64,000 nucleotides of DNA. Origin: Devosia faecipullorum (lineage in GTDB: Bacteria > Pseudomonadota > Alphaproteobacteria > Rhizobiales > Devosiaceae). Where the stretch lies: NCBI RefSeq assembly GCF_015158295.1, contig NZ_JACDXV010000002.1, positions 257,501-321,500 on the forward strand. Reading direction: 5' to 3'. The stretch's first letter is position 1, and each line of letters opens with the position of its first letter. The notes beneath the pieces are model-generated. The model ran no database searches. It was not told where the DNA came from and worked only from the letters and a program-made list of their open reading frames with translations. The translations under genes were made by a program, and so were the position numbers. Positions 35,447 through 44,466 of the stretch are shown here, in pieces.

Positions 35447-36264
35447 GCCGCATTCTTGCCACGGCGGCCAGCGAGTTCCGCATCGCCTTTCGCAATCGCT
35501 GGGTCACCATCGCCACAGCCATGATGGTGCTGTTCGCCCTGGTGCTCGCCGCTGCCGGCTCCGCGCCGACGGGTGATGTCGGCGTCGACCGGCTCTCGGT
35601 GACCGTTGCCTCGCTGACCTCACTGGCGCTCTATCTCGTGCCCCTGCTGGCGCTGCTGATGAGTTTCGACGCGGTGGCGGGCGAGGTCGAACGGGGTACG
35701 CTGCCGCTATTGCTGACCTATCCGGTGTCGCGTCTTCAGGTTCTGCTGGGCAAGCTCATCGCCCATTCGGCCATCCTTGCCCTTGCGGTCACGCTCGGCT
35801 ATGGCGCGGCGGCTCTGGTGGCCGTCTGGTCCGACCCCAAGGCAGTGCAGGGGCTCGGCTCGTTGTGGAGGCTGATCTGGACGTCGGTATTGCTTGGCGC
35901 CACTTTTTTGTGCGCGGGCTATGCGCTGTCGGCCCTGGCGCGCCGTCCATCGGGGGCGGCGGGCCTCGCCATCGCGCTCTGGCTGGTGGCGGTGGTGCTC
36001 TATGATCTGGCGCTCTTGGCGCTGATCGTCTCGGATGGCGGTGGAGCCCTGACCACCCAAGCCTTGCCCATTGCGCTCCTCGCCAATCCCGCCGACGCCT
36101 TTCGGGTCTTCAACCTGGCGGCGGCGCAGGCGGTGGCCATTGCCGGAGGCATTGGCGGGGCGGCGGACGCCATTCCGCTTTGGCAATCGGCGGCATCGCT
36201 CGTCCTCTGGCCATTGGCCGCCCTTGCGCTGGCCGTCGCGGCGTTTCGAAAGGTGACACCATGA
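35443..36264 (+). CDS. nosY: NosY, ABC transporter permease
   Basis: A 273-residue polytopic membrane protein with about six helices, including ATAMMVLFALVLAAAGSAP and LALYLVPLLALLMSFDAVAGEVERGTLPLLLTYPVSR, the latter being the ABC-2 type signature of NosY. It pairs with NosF. The ATG overlaps the nosF stop by four bases and the gene overlaps nosL in the same way. Confidence 0.94.
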   Translation: MSRILATAASEFRIAFRNRWVTIATAMMVLFALVLAAAGSAPTGDVGVDRLSVTVASLTSLALYLVPLLALLMSFDAVAGEVERGTLPLLLTYPVSRLQVLLGKLIAHSAILALAVTLGYGAAALVAVWSDPKAVQGLGSLWRLIWTSVLLGATFLCAGYALSALARRPSGAAGLAIALWLVAVVLYDLALLALIVSDGGGALTTQALPIALLANPADAFRVFNLAAAQAVAIAGGIGGAADAIPLWQSAASLVLWPLAALALAVAAFRKVTP

Positions 36265-36842
36265 AAAAGAGCCTTCGCGCAGCATTGCTTCTTACAGCTG
36301 TCACGACGCTTGCGGGCTGTCAGCAGGAGGTGGCGCAAGACCTTACGCCCCGCGAGATGACCGCGGAAACCCTCGGCCACTATTGCCAGATGAACCTTCT
36401 GGAGCATCCCGGTCCCAAGGCGCAGGTGTTCATGCGGGGCTATGCGGCGCCGCTATTCTTCAGCCAGGTGCGCGACGCCATCGCCTATACCCGCGCGCCG
36501 GAGCAGGTGGCGCCGATCCTTGCCGTCTATGTCAATGACATGGGCGCGAGCGAGGCGACATGGGATCTGCCCGGCGAGGGCAATTGGATTGCCGCGGACA
36601 CTGCCTTTTTTGTGCTCGGCTCCGCCGTCGAGGGCGGCATGGGCGCGCCGGAAGCCGTGCCCTTTTCCAGCCGTGAGAGTGCTGAGGCCTTCATTGCGGC
36701 CGAGGGCGGCCATGTGCTTGCACTGGCCGAGATCGCCGACGAAACCGTTCTGGCGCCGGTCGAGACCATTGCCGATAGCGATGAAAATGACGCAGCGTTC
36801 AACGAGCGCCTGCATGCCCTGCATAGAAAGGTCGGAGAATGA
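36261..36842 (+). CDS. nosL: NosL, copper-binding lipoprotein
   Basis: A 193-residue outer-periplasmic lipoprotein: the lipobox is LAGC with Cys20 as the acylated residue. The Cu(I) site of NosL is visible as Cys42 and Met44 in HYCQMNLLEHPG, followed by KAQVFMRG. NosL delivers copper for NosZ assembly. Start at 36261 gives the signal directly; the longer frame from 36180 lies inside nosY. Four-base overlaps on both sides. Confidence 0.94.
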   Translation: MKKSLRAALLLTAVTTLAGCQQEVAQDLTPREMTAETLGHYCQMNLLEHPGPKAQVFMRGYAAPLFFSQVRDAIAYTRAPEQVAPILAVYVNDMGASEATWDLPGEGNWIAADTAFFVLGSAVEGGMGAPEAVPFSSRESAEAFIAAEGGHVLALAEIADETVLAPVETIADSDENDAAFNERLHALHRKVGE

Positions 36843-37759
36843 GTATGCCGATAAATCGCCGTCGTCTGCTTGCCATATCTGCCGCCTTCGCGCTGCTGCC
36901 CGCCGCCCGTGCCGCAGGGCTGTCCGGCCCCAGCCATGTCTGGACCGGGCATGCCATGGGCGCACGAGCCTCCATCCGCATCGCGCACCCCGACGCCGAA
37001 GCGATCGCGGCGCGCGTCATGGAGGAAATCGACCGGTTGGAAAATATCCTCAGCCTCTATCGCGCCGACAGCGCGCTCTCGCGCCTCAACCGCGAGGGGC
37101 AGCTTGCAGCGCCGCCCTTTGAACTGCTCGAATGCCTGTCCATGGCCGGCGCGGTCAATCGCGCCAGTGGCGGACGGTTCGATCCGACGGTCCAGCCGCT
37201 TTGGACATTGTGGGCGGAGGCGGCGATGGCTGGCACCCGGCCCGATGCAAAGGCCATTGCGGTGGCGCTGGGCAGGACAGGCTGGGACAAGGTAACGCTC
37301 GATACAGATGCAATCACCATGCGGCCCGGCATGGCGCTGACCCTTAACGGGATCGGGCAGGGCTATGTCGCCGACCGCGTTGCCGCACTATTGGAAGCCG
37401 AGGGGCTGAGCAATATTCTCATCGATACAGGGGAGTTTCGCGCCCTGGGCGGCAGGCCAGATGGCGCGGACTGGCCGATGCAGCTCGATGGCGGCGACAA
37501 AATAGGGCTGCGCCAACGTGCGCTGGCGACATCGGCGCCTCTGGGCACCACTTTCGATCAGGCCGGAAGCGATGGGCACATTCTCGATCCCGCGACCGGC
37601 AGACCCACGGCAGCGCCCTGGCGCACCATATCGATCTCGGCGCATTCAGCCGCCATCGCCGATGCCCTCACTACCGCCGCCTGCCTCTTGGCGGAGCCGG
37701 CGGCAATAGAGGCCATGCTCGGAAATTTCGAGGATGCCCGGCTGGAGGTCTGCGCCTGA
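36839..37759 (+). CDS. nosX: NosX, FAD:protein FMN transferase (ApbE-like)
   Basis: A 306-residue ApbE-family protein with a twin-arginine-type export signal (NRRRLLAISAAFALLPAARA). The family motifs are GHAMGARASIRI, NGIGQGYVADRV, and the Mg2+/FAD motif region IDTGEFRALGG. NosX attaches FMN covalently to NosR in the periplasm. Last gene of the nos operon; it is convergent with the unrelated 37819-48955 operon, 59 bases apart, with no clear terminator. Confidence 0.93.
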   Translation: MSMPINRRRLLAISAAFALLPAARAAGLSGPSHVWTGHAMGARASIRIAHPDAEAIAARVMEEIDRLENILSLYRADSALSRLNREGQLAAPPFELLECLSMAGAVNRASGGRFDPTVQPLWTLWAEAAMAGTRPDAKAIAVALGRTGWDKVTLDTDAITMRPGMALTLNGIGQGYVADRVAALLEAEGLSNILIDTGEFRALGGRPDGADWPMQLDGGDKIGLRQRALATSAPLGTTFDQAGSDGHILDPATGRPTAAPWRTISISAHSAAIADALTTAACLLAEPAAIEAMLGNFEDARLEVCA

Positions 37760-37818
37760 CGGCTCTTGCACTTTTCTTGACCGGCGTGGCAAGGCCCGAA
37801 ACAGCCCTTATCGACCGG

Positions 37819-38508
37819 CTATAGAACGAGGGCCATTTTTCTGACGGCGTCATACATGCTTTGCGGCGTGGATCCGGTGACGATGGCGCCGAGCAGGGGA
37901 GCGGCAATGCCGGCCTCCTTGAGACGGGCCATGTCTTCGGGGACGAATTTGCGCTGGCTCGGCGCTATGACGGGTATGCCGGCCGACGAGGCGATGGCGC
38001 GATAGCGTTCGAGGTCTTCGTCTTCGAGGGGCAGGCCATAACCCGAAAACTCGATGATCGAGGCCTCGACCATGGCGCCGGGAATGCTGGCGATGCGAGC
38101 TATTTCCTGAGGGCTGCTCTCAGACGAAAGGGCCGGCATGGGGCGCAGGCGCGATTGAAGGAGATGAGCCTGAAGGTGGTCGATATAGACGTTGAACCCC
38201 TCAAATCCGAGATCGGCGAGATTATCCATCTCCTCAGCTGACGGGACAATGTCCTGTCCGGCCATGACCAGAAGCGGGGCGCCGAGCTTGCTCAATTCCT
38301 CGTAGAACGGGCGCTCCTCGGCAAAGTTGCCAAAGGTCGTGCCGGTGGCGCGATGATAGGCGTTGAGGTGGGTCTTGAGGGCAAAAGCGCCGCCATCCAG
38401 GGCTGCCTTGGCCAGGTCGATATCGTGGCGGGCGAGCGAAACGACGATCGGGAAGGCGCCATCGGTGATGGCCTGGTAAAATGGGGTTTCCGGATAGGGT
38501 CGGGTCAT
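37819..38508 (-). CDS. Probable TIM-barrel protein, family not recognised
   Basis: A 229-residue soluble protein. The order of strands and small-residue loops (VVSLARHDIDLAKAALDGGA, then APLLVMAGQDI, FEGFNVYIDHL, MVEASIIEFSGYGLPLED, GIPVIAPSQRK, AAPLLGAIVTGSTP) suggests a (beta/alpha)8 barrel with a phosphate-binding C-terminal loop. The overall layout resembles NanE-type epimerases or ThiE/indole-glycerol-phosphate barrels, but no diagnostic motif was found. The ATG at 38508 has GAGGAC upstream. It is the last gene of the LacI-led operon, so it probably acts on a sugar-derived intermediate. Confidence 0.6.
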   Translation of the reverse strand: MTRPYPETPFYQAITDGAFPIVVSLARHDIDLAKAALDGGAFALKTHLNAYHRATGTTFGNFAEERPFYEELSKLGAPLLVMAGQDIVPSAEEMDNLADLGFEGFNVYIDHLQAHLLQSRLRPMPALSSESSPQEIARIASIPGAMVEASIIEFSGYGLPLEDEDLERYRAIASSAGIPVIAPSQRKFVPEDMARLKEAGIAAPLLGAIVTGSTPQSMYDAVRKMALVL

Positions 38509-38527
38509 GGTGTCCTCGGGCGTGGAT

Positions 38528-39496
38528 TTAGGCGGCTGCCTGGTAGATGGCGTCGACGAGACGTTGGGCGGCAAGCAGATCCGAAAGCCTGGCCATGGCA
38601 TGAGGCCGGTTCTGCGCCATGTGCGAAAGCACTTCGCCAAAAGCGGCATATTGCTGGGATGAAGGGGCGCTTTCGCGCTGCACCAGCCCGTTCTCGGACC
38701 TTACGGTCAGAAGCCCGCGGTCTTCGGTAATGGCCCAGCCCGGGCCATGGATGCGCCATTGCTTGTCGGCGGTGGTTTCGGTGGGCATGCAATAGCCGGC
38801 TTCGATGGTGATGGTCCGGCCCTCTGCGGTGATCAGCGAGGCCATGGCAAAGTCGTCCACCTCCAGATTGTGCAGCACATTGGACGTAGTGGCGCAGCCA
38901 ATGGTCAGCGCCACGCCATTGGCAATTGTCAGGGCGGCGTCGGCGGCGTGAATGCCCAGATTGCGCAGAGCCCCGCCCCCATAGCGGCTCCGGCTCAGCA
39001 CCCAGGGGACGCCATCGCGCAAATACCGCTGCGGGGGGCCAGCAAGGATGCGGAAATGAGCGTGGGTCCAAAGTAGAAATCGCGGATCTTGCCGGGCCAG
39101 TTCACCCCAGAAACTCATCAGGCGATTGACGAAGGGCACGGCCGTTGCAAGGCCCGAGGCGGCGGCACCAGTCGCGGCGCTGGCCAGGGCGGCGCCATCC
39201 ACGGTACCGGGCTTTTCGAGCACGAAAGGCATCGCGCGCGCGACCAGGGCCGCAAGCACTTCGGGCGTCTCGTCGGGCGGCGTCAACACGAAGGCCACCG
39301 CGTGTGGATAGGCGTCCAGCATGTCGGCCCAGCGCTCGAAGCGGCGATAGGTCTGCCCGGCGGCCAGGCGTTCGATGGCCGCAGGATCGCTATCGCTGAC
39401 GGCCGCGATGGAGCAGCCGGCGGCGATGAGCGCATCCCGGTGCCAGGGCGCGTGCCAATGCTGCGATCCGATCATGATGAAGGGGCGCGGGTTCAT
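38528..39496 (-). CDS. Gfo/Idh/MocA family oxidoreductase
   Basis: A 322-residue NAD(P)-dependent dehydrogenase. The nucleotide-binding half is divergent (IMIGSQHWHAPWHRDALIAAG rather than a strict GxGxxG), followed by AFVLTPPDETPEVLAAL and the conserved EKP motif (FVLEKPGTVDG). The C-terminal half has RNLGIHAADAALTI, matching the HxxD catalytic region. The start overlaps the stop of the preceding dehydrogenase gene by four bases. Two such enzymes in tandem usually oxidise or reduce a sugar or cyclitol in successive steps. Confidence 0.85.
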   Translation of the reverse strand: MNPRPFIMIGSQHWHAPWHRDALIAAGCSIAAVSDSDPAAIERLAAGQTYRRFERWADMLDAYPHAVAFVLTPPDETPEVLAALVARAMPFVLEKPGTVDGAALASAATGAAASGLATAVPFVNRLMSFWGELARQDPRFLLWTHAHFRILAGPPQRYLRDGVPWVLSRSRYGGGALRNLGIHAADAALTIANGVALTIGCATTSNVLHNLEVDDFAMASLITAEGRTITIEAGYCMPTETTADKQWRIHGPGWAITEDRGLLTVRSENGLVQRESAPSSQQYAAFGEVLSHMAQNRPHAMARLSDLLAAQRLVDAIYQAAA

Positions 39497-40476
39497 TGAA
39501 TTCTCACTTTCGCGCCGGTGGCGGCGGAGCGCAAAACCGCTTCCACCGTGGAGACGACATATCGGCCATAATCGAAACCGACCTCGGCGGGAGCGCCTTC
39601 GATGCAGTCGGCGAAAGCGGCGATCTCGGCATCGATCATGCCGTTCCAGTGATCGGGGACGGGCTCGAGCCGATCCTGCCATCCCTGCCCGAGATCAACT
39701 ACGAGTTCGCCTCGATGGGAGACGCGCATCTGTCCGCGCGTGCCGAGAAGCTCGGTATGGACCTGCGGCGCCAGACCGCGCGTGCCGGCAACAAGCAGGC
39801 GCGCATGAATGGAGCCGAAACTCAATTGCGCCATGCCCAGATCGTCGGCGCTCTGGTCGGCGTGGAAGCGCGTTTCAGCAAGGCCGAAGGCGTCCTCGGC
39901 GCGGGCCCCGAGCAGGAAACTCACCTGATCGATGACATGGACGCCCTGGACCAGCCACATGCCGCCTCCGGCGGCGCGCGATTTCTGCCATGGCCGGCGA
40001 TTGGCTTCATTCCAGTCGATGACGCGCCGGCTGTCGACGGCGACGATCTCGCCGATCATGCCCTCCTCGATCAATTTGCGGGCCTGCCTATGGGCGGGCG
40101 CCCAACGCATGAGATGTCCGACCATGGCGCGGGCCGACGAGGCGTGGCTGGCGGCGATGAGGTGCTCGCATTCGTCGGTGCTATTGGCGAGCGGCTTTTC
40201 GATAAGCACATGCTTGTTCGCGCGGAGCGCGTCCATGCCGAGGCGGTGATGGCTGGCATGGGGCGTCGCGATGATGACGGCGTCGACCGCGTCATCGGCC
40301 AGGACATCATCGAAGCTGGAATAGGCCAGGACGCCATACCGGCTCGACAGTTCGAGGGAACTGGCCGGTGTCGAACCGACAAAACCATGGAGCCGCAGCC
40401 GCGTCTGGCGCAGCAGGGCGTCGGCATGGGTGGTGGCAAAGGCTCCGGTGCCGACAATGACGATATTGGCGGCCAT
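39493..40476 (-). CDS. Gfo/Idh/MocA family oxidoreductase
   Basis: A 327-residue dehydrogenase with a clear Rossmann motif (IVIVGTGAFATTHADALL), VDAVIIATPHASHHRLGMDAL, the EKP motif (HVLIEKPLANSTDE) and the active-site region GGGMWLVQGVHVIDQVSFL. It is more canonical than its neighbour at 38528. The ATG overlaps the upstream ATPase stop (TGATG). Substrate unknown; the operon context suggests a carbohydrate derivative taken up by the linked transporter. Confidence 0.9.
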   Translation of the reverse strand: MAANIVIVGTGAFATTHADALLRQTRLRLHGFVGSTPASSLELSSRYGVLAYSSFDDVLADDAVDAVIIATPHASHHRLGMDALRANKHVLIEKPLANSTDECEHLIAASHASSARAMVGHLMRWAPAHRQARKLIEEGMIGEIVAVDSRRVIDWNEANRRPWQKSRAAGGGMWLVQGVHVIDQVSFLLGARAEDAFGLAETRFHADQSADDLGMAQLSFGSIHARLLVAGTRGLAPQVHTELLGTRGQMRVSHRGELVVDLGQGWQDRLEPVPDHWNGMIDAEIAAFADCIEGAPAEVGFDYGRYVVSTVEAVLRSAATGAKVRIQ

Positions 40477-41237
40477 CAGATATTCGCCATGTCCAGGGCC
40501 GAACCCAGCAGGGATCGGGAATAGTCGTGCCGAGGGTTCTGGAACAGCGTTTCGACCGGCTCCATTTCCACGATTTCCCCGCGATACATGACCGCCACGC
40601 GATCCGAAATCTGCCGCACCACGCCCAGGTCGTGGGAAATGAAGATCATCGCCAGGTTCAGTTCCGCGCGGATTTCCGCGAGGAGCTTGAGCACCTGGGT
40701 CTGGACCGAGACGTCCAGCGCCGAAACGGCTTCGTCGCAGATCAGCAGGCGCGGAGAGACGGCAAGGGCGCGGGCAATGCTGACCCGCTGGGCCTGCCCG
40801 CCTGAAAGTTCGGAGGGACGCCGGTCAAGATAGGCGGTGCCCAGACCGACCCGTTCCAACAGTTCGGACGCGACCTTGCGCGGGGCTTCGGGCCGAATGG
40901 CCTTGTGGGTCCGCCATCCCTCCTCGATCTGCTCAAAGACGGACATGCGGGGATTGAGGGAGGAGCGCGGGTCCTGGAACACCATCTGCATGCTGCGGCG
41001 CTGCTCGCGGCTCCGCCGATGGGTGAGGTCGGCCCCCGACATGATGATCCTGCCGCTATCGGGGCGCGACAATCCGACCAGGCACCGGGCAAGGCTGGAT
41101 TTGCCGCAGCCCGATTCGCCGACGATCCCGAGCACTTCCTCTTCAGCGATTGCCAGGCTGACGGATTTGACAGCGGGGACGCGCCGGCCGTCGCGGACAT
41201 AGGAAAAATTCAGAGCATCAACCTGTAGCAGATTCAC
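40476..41237 (-). CDS. Dpp-type ABC transporter ATP-binding protein (second set, F-like)
   Basis: A 253-residue ATPase with Walker A GESGCGKS at 40-47, Q-loop MVFQDPRSSLNPRM, signature LSGGQAQRVSIARAL, Walker B LLICDEAVSALD (Ala in place of the usual Pro after Glu) and the switch histidine in FISHDLGV. It is shorter than most DppF proteins, lacking the cysteine-containing C-terminal extension. The GTG start overlaps the stop of the other ATPase gene (GTGA). Confidence 0.9.
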   Translation of the reverse strand: MNLLQVDALNFSYVRDGRRVPAVKSVSLAIAEEEVLGIVGESGCGKSSLARCLVGLSRPDSGRIIMSGADLTHRRSREQRRSMQMVFQDPRSSLNPRMSVFEQIEEGWRTHKAIRPEAPRKVASELLERVGLGTAYLDRRPSELSGGQAQRVSIARALAVSPRLLICDEAVSALDVSVQTQVLKLLAEIRAELNLAMIFISHDLGVVRQISDRVAVMYRGEIVEMEPVETLFQNPRHDYSRSLLGSALDMANI

Positions 41238-42073
41238 GAGGCTTCCCCCAGCATACGACGGTGCACGGTTGGAACGTTGGCCACCAGGTGGCGGGTGTAG
41301 TCGTGGCTGGGATTGGCCAGAACCTGCGGCGCAAGCCCGGTTTCAACCACCTGGCCGTTGCGCATCACCACCAGATCGTCGGCGTAATGGCTCATCACGC
41401 GAAGGTCGTGGCTGATCAGGATCATGCCGAGGCCATCCTCGGTCTGGAGGCGGCGCAGCAAGTCGAGGACTTTCGCCTGCACACTCACATCGAGGGCCGT
41501 GGTCGGCTCGTCGGCAAGAATAAGGCGTGGACGACCGGCGAGCGCCATGGCGATCACCACGCGCTGACGTTGGCCGCCGGAAAGCTGGTGCGGATACATG
41601 CGAGCCTTAAGCTGCGGCTCGGGCAAATCCACCCGCTCGAGCAGTTCGACGGCGCGGGCGCGCGCCGCGCTGCGCGACAGGCCCTGCCGCTTGCGAAGGA
41701 TTTCACCTACCTGGTCGTCGATGCGCATCACGGGATCGAGCGCAGCCAGGGGGTCTTGAAAAACCATGGCAATCGCGGCGCCGCGCAATTCGCGCAGGCT
41801 GTCCGGGGCCATCGTGGTCAAGTCCTTGCCTTCAAACCTAATGCTGCCTTGGGTACGGCGCAGTGCAGCGGGAAGCATGCCCAGAATGGAGAGGGCGGTC
41901 ATGCTCTTGCCGCTTCCCGATTCGCCGACAATGCCGGTGGTCCGGCCGGCGGAAACCGCCAGAGAAATCGAGTCGAGAATGGTCTGTCGACCGGCGCAGA
42001 CCGACAGCCCCTCGATCTCAAGCAAGGGGGATGCGCCGGGGGGCGCATCCTTCTGGTTTTCCCAAAGGTTCAT
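41234..42073 (-). CDS. Dpp-type ABC transporter ATP-binding protein (second set, D-like)
   Basis: A 279-residue ATPase: Walker A GESGSGKS, Q-loop MVFQDPLAALDPVM, signature LSGGQRQRVVIAMAL, Walker B LILADEPTTALD and switch histidine in LISHDLRVM. The C-terminal oligopeptide-transporter extension is short. Overlaps the substrate-binding gene by four bases. Partner of the 40476-41237 ATPase. Confidence 0.91.
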   Translation of the reverse strand: MNLWENQKDAPPGASPLLEIEGLSVCAGRQTILDSISLAVSAGRTTGIVGESGSGKSMTALSILGMLPAALRRTQGSIRFEGKDLTTMAPDSLRELRGAAIAMVFQDPLAALDPVMRIDDQVGEILRKRQGLSRSAARARAVELLERVDLPEPQLKARMYPHQLSGGQRQRVVIAMALAGRPRLILADEPTTALDVSVQAKVLDLLRRLQTEDGLGMILISHDLRVMSHYADDLVVMRNGQVVETGLAPQVLANPSHDYTRHLVANVPTVHRRMLGEAS

Positions 42074-43569
42074 TTTGCGAATTGGATTTGGCTGAGATTC
42101 GGCCGGTAGACCGGATCAAGCTGGACGCCTTCGAGCTTGGCGTTCCAGGCCCAGACCTGGTTCACATCCATGGGGAAGAGACCAATGGCATTGTCCCAGA
42201 TGATCTTGCCGGCTTCCGCGTAAAGCTCGGCGCGCCTGGCCTGGTCGGAGATCGAGCCCGCTTCGCTCAGCAGCGCGTCGAGCGCGGGGTCGCAATAGGT
42301 CGTGCGGTTGGCCGCGCAGGTATAGAGACGACCCAGATTGTAGTCGGCATCGCCCGTATTGGTGATGATCGGCTGGATGATCGAGATGTCCCAGTCGAGG
42401 GCCAGCAAACGCTGGGTGCCGACGGCGGGCTCCTGCAAGTCGACTTCGCCCTTGACCCCGATACGGGCCCAATCGGCCAGGATCGCATCGACCAGCGGCT
42501 TGTAGGTCGAATTGTTCATCAGCACCTTGATTGTGGCGTCGAAGTCGAAGCCCTTGGCTTCGAGCGCGGCCTTGGCGGCTTCCGGATCATATTCATAGGG
42601 CGTCTGCTTGCTGGCGCCGAATACGGTGCCGGGCAGAGGGCCTTCCATCTTGGTGCCGGTATTGGGGTAGAGCGTGCCGATGATGGCGTCGAAATCAACC
42701 GCTGACCAGAGAGCCCGGCGGGTGTCGGCATCCTCGAACGCGCGCTGGGTGTTGAACCAGAGCACGATATTGGACATCGTCGTCACTTTATCGACGACCA
42801 GATCCGGATTGTTGCTCAGCTTGCCGACCTGGTCATCGGGAACGGTCCAGGTCAGGTCGATCTCGCCGGTTTCAAGCGCGGTGATACGGGCAGCCTGCTC
42901 GGGAATGAGCTTTACGGTCACCTGGTCGAGTTTGGGGGCGCCGCGCCAGTGATCGGGATTGGCCTTGAGGGTAACGCCAAGGCTGGGATCGAACTCTTCC
43001 ACAATGAAGGGGCCGGTGCCGACCGGGCTGAGTCCGAAATCGTCGTCGAGCTGCTCGGACGGGCCGATGGCCAGCATGAACAGCTTGCCCAAAAGTGCGC
43101 CCTGGCCGACGTCCGAGGAGATCACAATCTCGTTGGGGGAGACGACTTCGAGCGTCAACGGCTTGAAGATGCCGGCAAGCGGGCCGGCAAGGGTGACGAC
43201 GCGCTCCATCGAGCTGCGGACGTCTTCGGCGTCGAAGCTGGAGCCGTCGGAGAAGGTCACGCCGTCACGCAGCTTGAAGGTCCAGCGCGTGGCATCTTCA
43301 TTGGCCGACCATTCGGTCGCCAGGGCCGGAACATAGGCACCATCGACAAAGTCGACCAGGGTGTCGAAAATCTGGGCGTTCATCTGCAAGTTGCCCTGCA
43401 CATTGGTCAGCGCGCCATGCGGATCGAGATTGGCGATCGAGGCGACCGGAATGCCCACGGTCAGGTTCTGTTCGGTCTGCGCCAAGGCGACCGACGACAT
43501 CAGAGCCGCCAATGTTACGGCGCCACTGGCCGCAATCATCCGGTTTCCGAAATTGAAATGTCTCGACAA
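42070..43569 (-). CDS. Dpp-type ABC transporter substrate-binding protein (second set)
   Basis: A 499-residue SBP_bac_5 protein with a Sec-type signal (MIAASGAVTLAALMSSVALAQ). Family features: IANLDPHGAL at the mature start, FSDGSSFDAEDVRSSMER and SPVGTGPFIVEEFDP. The start is a TTG at 43569 with a strong AGGAGG five bases upstream, so it is accepted despite the rare codon. Unlike the first Dpp cluster, the binding-protein gene here lies between permeases and ATPases. Substrate unknown; the operon suggests a sugar derivative, acidic sugar or opine. Confidence 0.9.
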   Translation of the reverse strand: MSRHFNFGNRMIAASGAVTLAALMSSVALAQTEQNLTVGIPVASIANLDPHGALTNVQGNLQMNAQIFDTLVDFVDGAYVPALATEWSANEDATRWTFKLRDGVTFSDGSSFDAEDVRSSMERVVTLAGPLAGIFKPLTLEVVSPNEIVISSDVGQGALLGKLFMLAIGPSEQLDDDFGLSPVGTGPFIVEEFDPSLGVTLKANPDHWRGAPKLDQVTVKLIPEQAARITALETGEIDLTWTVPDDQVGKLSNNPDLVVDKVTTMSNIVLWFNTQRAFEDADTRRALWSAVDFDAIIGTLYPNTGTKMEGPLPGTVFGASKQTPYEYDPEAAKAALEAKGFDFDATIKVLMNNSTYKPLVDAILADWARIGVKGEVDLQEPAVGTQRLLALDWDISIIQPIITNTGDADYNLGRLYTCAANRTTYCDPALDALLSEAGSISDQARRAELYAEAGKIIWDNAIGLFPMDVNQVWAWNAKLEGVQLDPVYRPNLSQIQFAK

Positions 43570-43596
43570 AGCATCCTCCTGGTTCGAGATTTTAGT

Positions 43597-44466
43597 TCAT
43601 GAACGATGGCCTTTGCTGGCGAAGCGCTCGGAAAGCGCGTCCCCAACAAGACCGATGGCGATCACCAACAGAACGAGCAGCAGGCCGGGCCCGACGCTGA
43701 TCCAATAGGCTTGATCGATATGTTCGCGACCTTCGGAGATGATCTTGCCCAAGGAGACCATCGAGGCCGGCAGACCGATGCCGAGAAAGCTCAGGCTGGC
43801 TTCAGTCATGACGAAGGCGGCGAATTCGAGCGTGGCGACGCTGGCGAGCGGGCCAGCCAGGAACGGCACGATGTGACGAAAGATGACGATGGCGTTGGGT
43901 ACGCCCAGAACCCGGGCGCCGCGCACCCATTCCCGCTCGCGCAGGCTGAGGGTCGAGGCGCGCGCGACACGGGCGAAAACGACCCATCTCGTGACCACCA
44001 GCACGATGACCAGATTGAGCAGGCTTGGCCCCAACAGTCCCGCGATGACAATGGCCAGCAAGATGGCTGGAAAGACCAATACGATGTCGATGGCGCGTGA
44101 AATGGCGGCGTCCACCCAGCCGCCCCAATAGCCTGCTGCAACACCGATCACCGTGCCGACGAGGCACGAGATCAGGGTGGCCAGCACTGCGACTAGGACC
44201 GAGGTGCGCAGGCCATGCACGGCAAGAGTTGCGAGGTCACGGCCCATCGCGTCCGTGCCCATCCAGGCTATGGAGCCGTTTCGCAGCACGGTGCCGGGCG
44301 GCTTCAGCCGATCCAGCAGGGAGCCGTCGGCGGCACTGTAGGGCAGGATCAGGGGGCCAATGATAGCGACAAGAGCGATGACGCCGAACACCAGGGCCGT
44401 GCCGAAAATGACCCAGTCGATGCGATAGGGCTTGGGCGCATCGGCGTTGATTTCCACCTGGCTCAT
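43597..44466 (-). CDS. Dpp-type ABC transporter permease (second set, C-like)
   Basis: A 289-residue inner-membrane permease. First helix VIFGTALVFGVIALVAIIGPLIL, then the conserved WMGTDAMGRDLATLAVHG block; the EAA loop is MTEASLSFLGIGLPASMVSLG. The start at 44466 overlaps the stop of the partner permease gene (ATGA). The frame remains open to 45468, but that part is a shadow of the partner. Confidence 0.9.
   Translation of the reverse strand: MSQVEINADAPKPYRIDWVIFGTALVFGVIALVAIIGPLILPYSAADGSLLDRLKPPGTVLRNGSIAWMGTDAMGRDLATLAVHGLRTSVLVAVLATLISCLVGTVIGVAAGYWGGWVDAAISRAIDIVLVFPAILLAIVIAGLLGPSLLNLVIVLVVTRWVVFARVARASTLSLREREWVRGARVLGVPNAIVIFRHIVPFLAGPLASVATLEFAAFVMTEASLSFLGIGLPASMVSLGKIISEGREHIDQAYWISVGPGLLLVLLVIAIGLVGDALSERFASKGHRS

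Noticed and set aside
37760-37818. Terminator between nosX and the LacI operon
   Set aside because: No stable stem followed by T-run could be drawn by eye.
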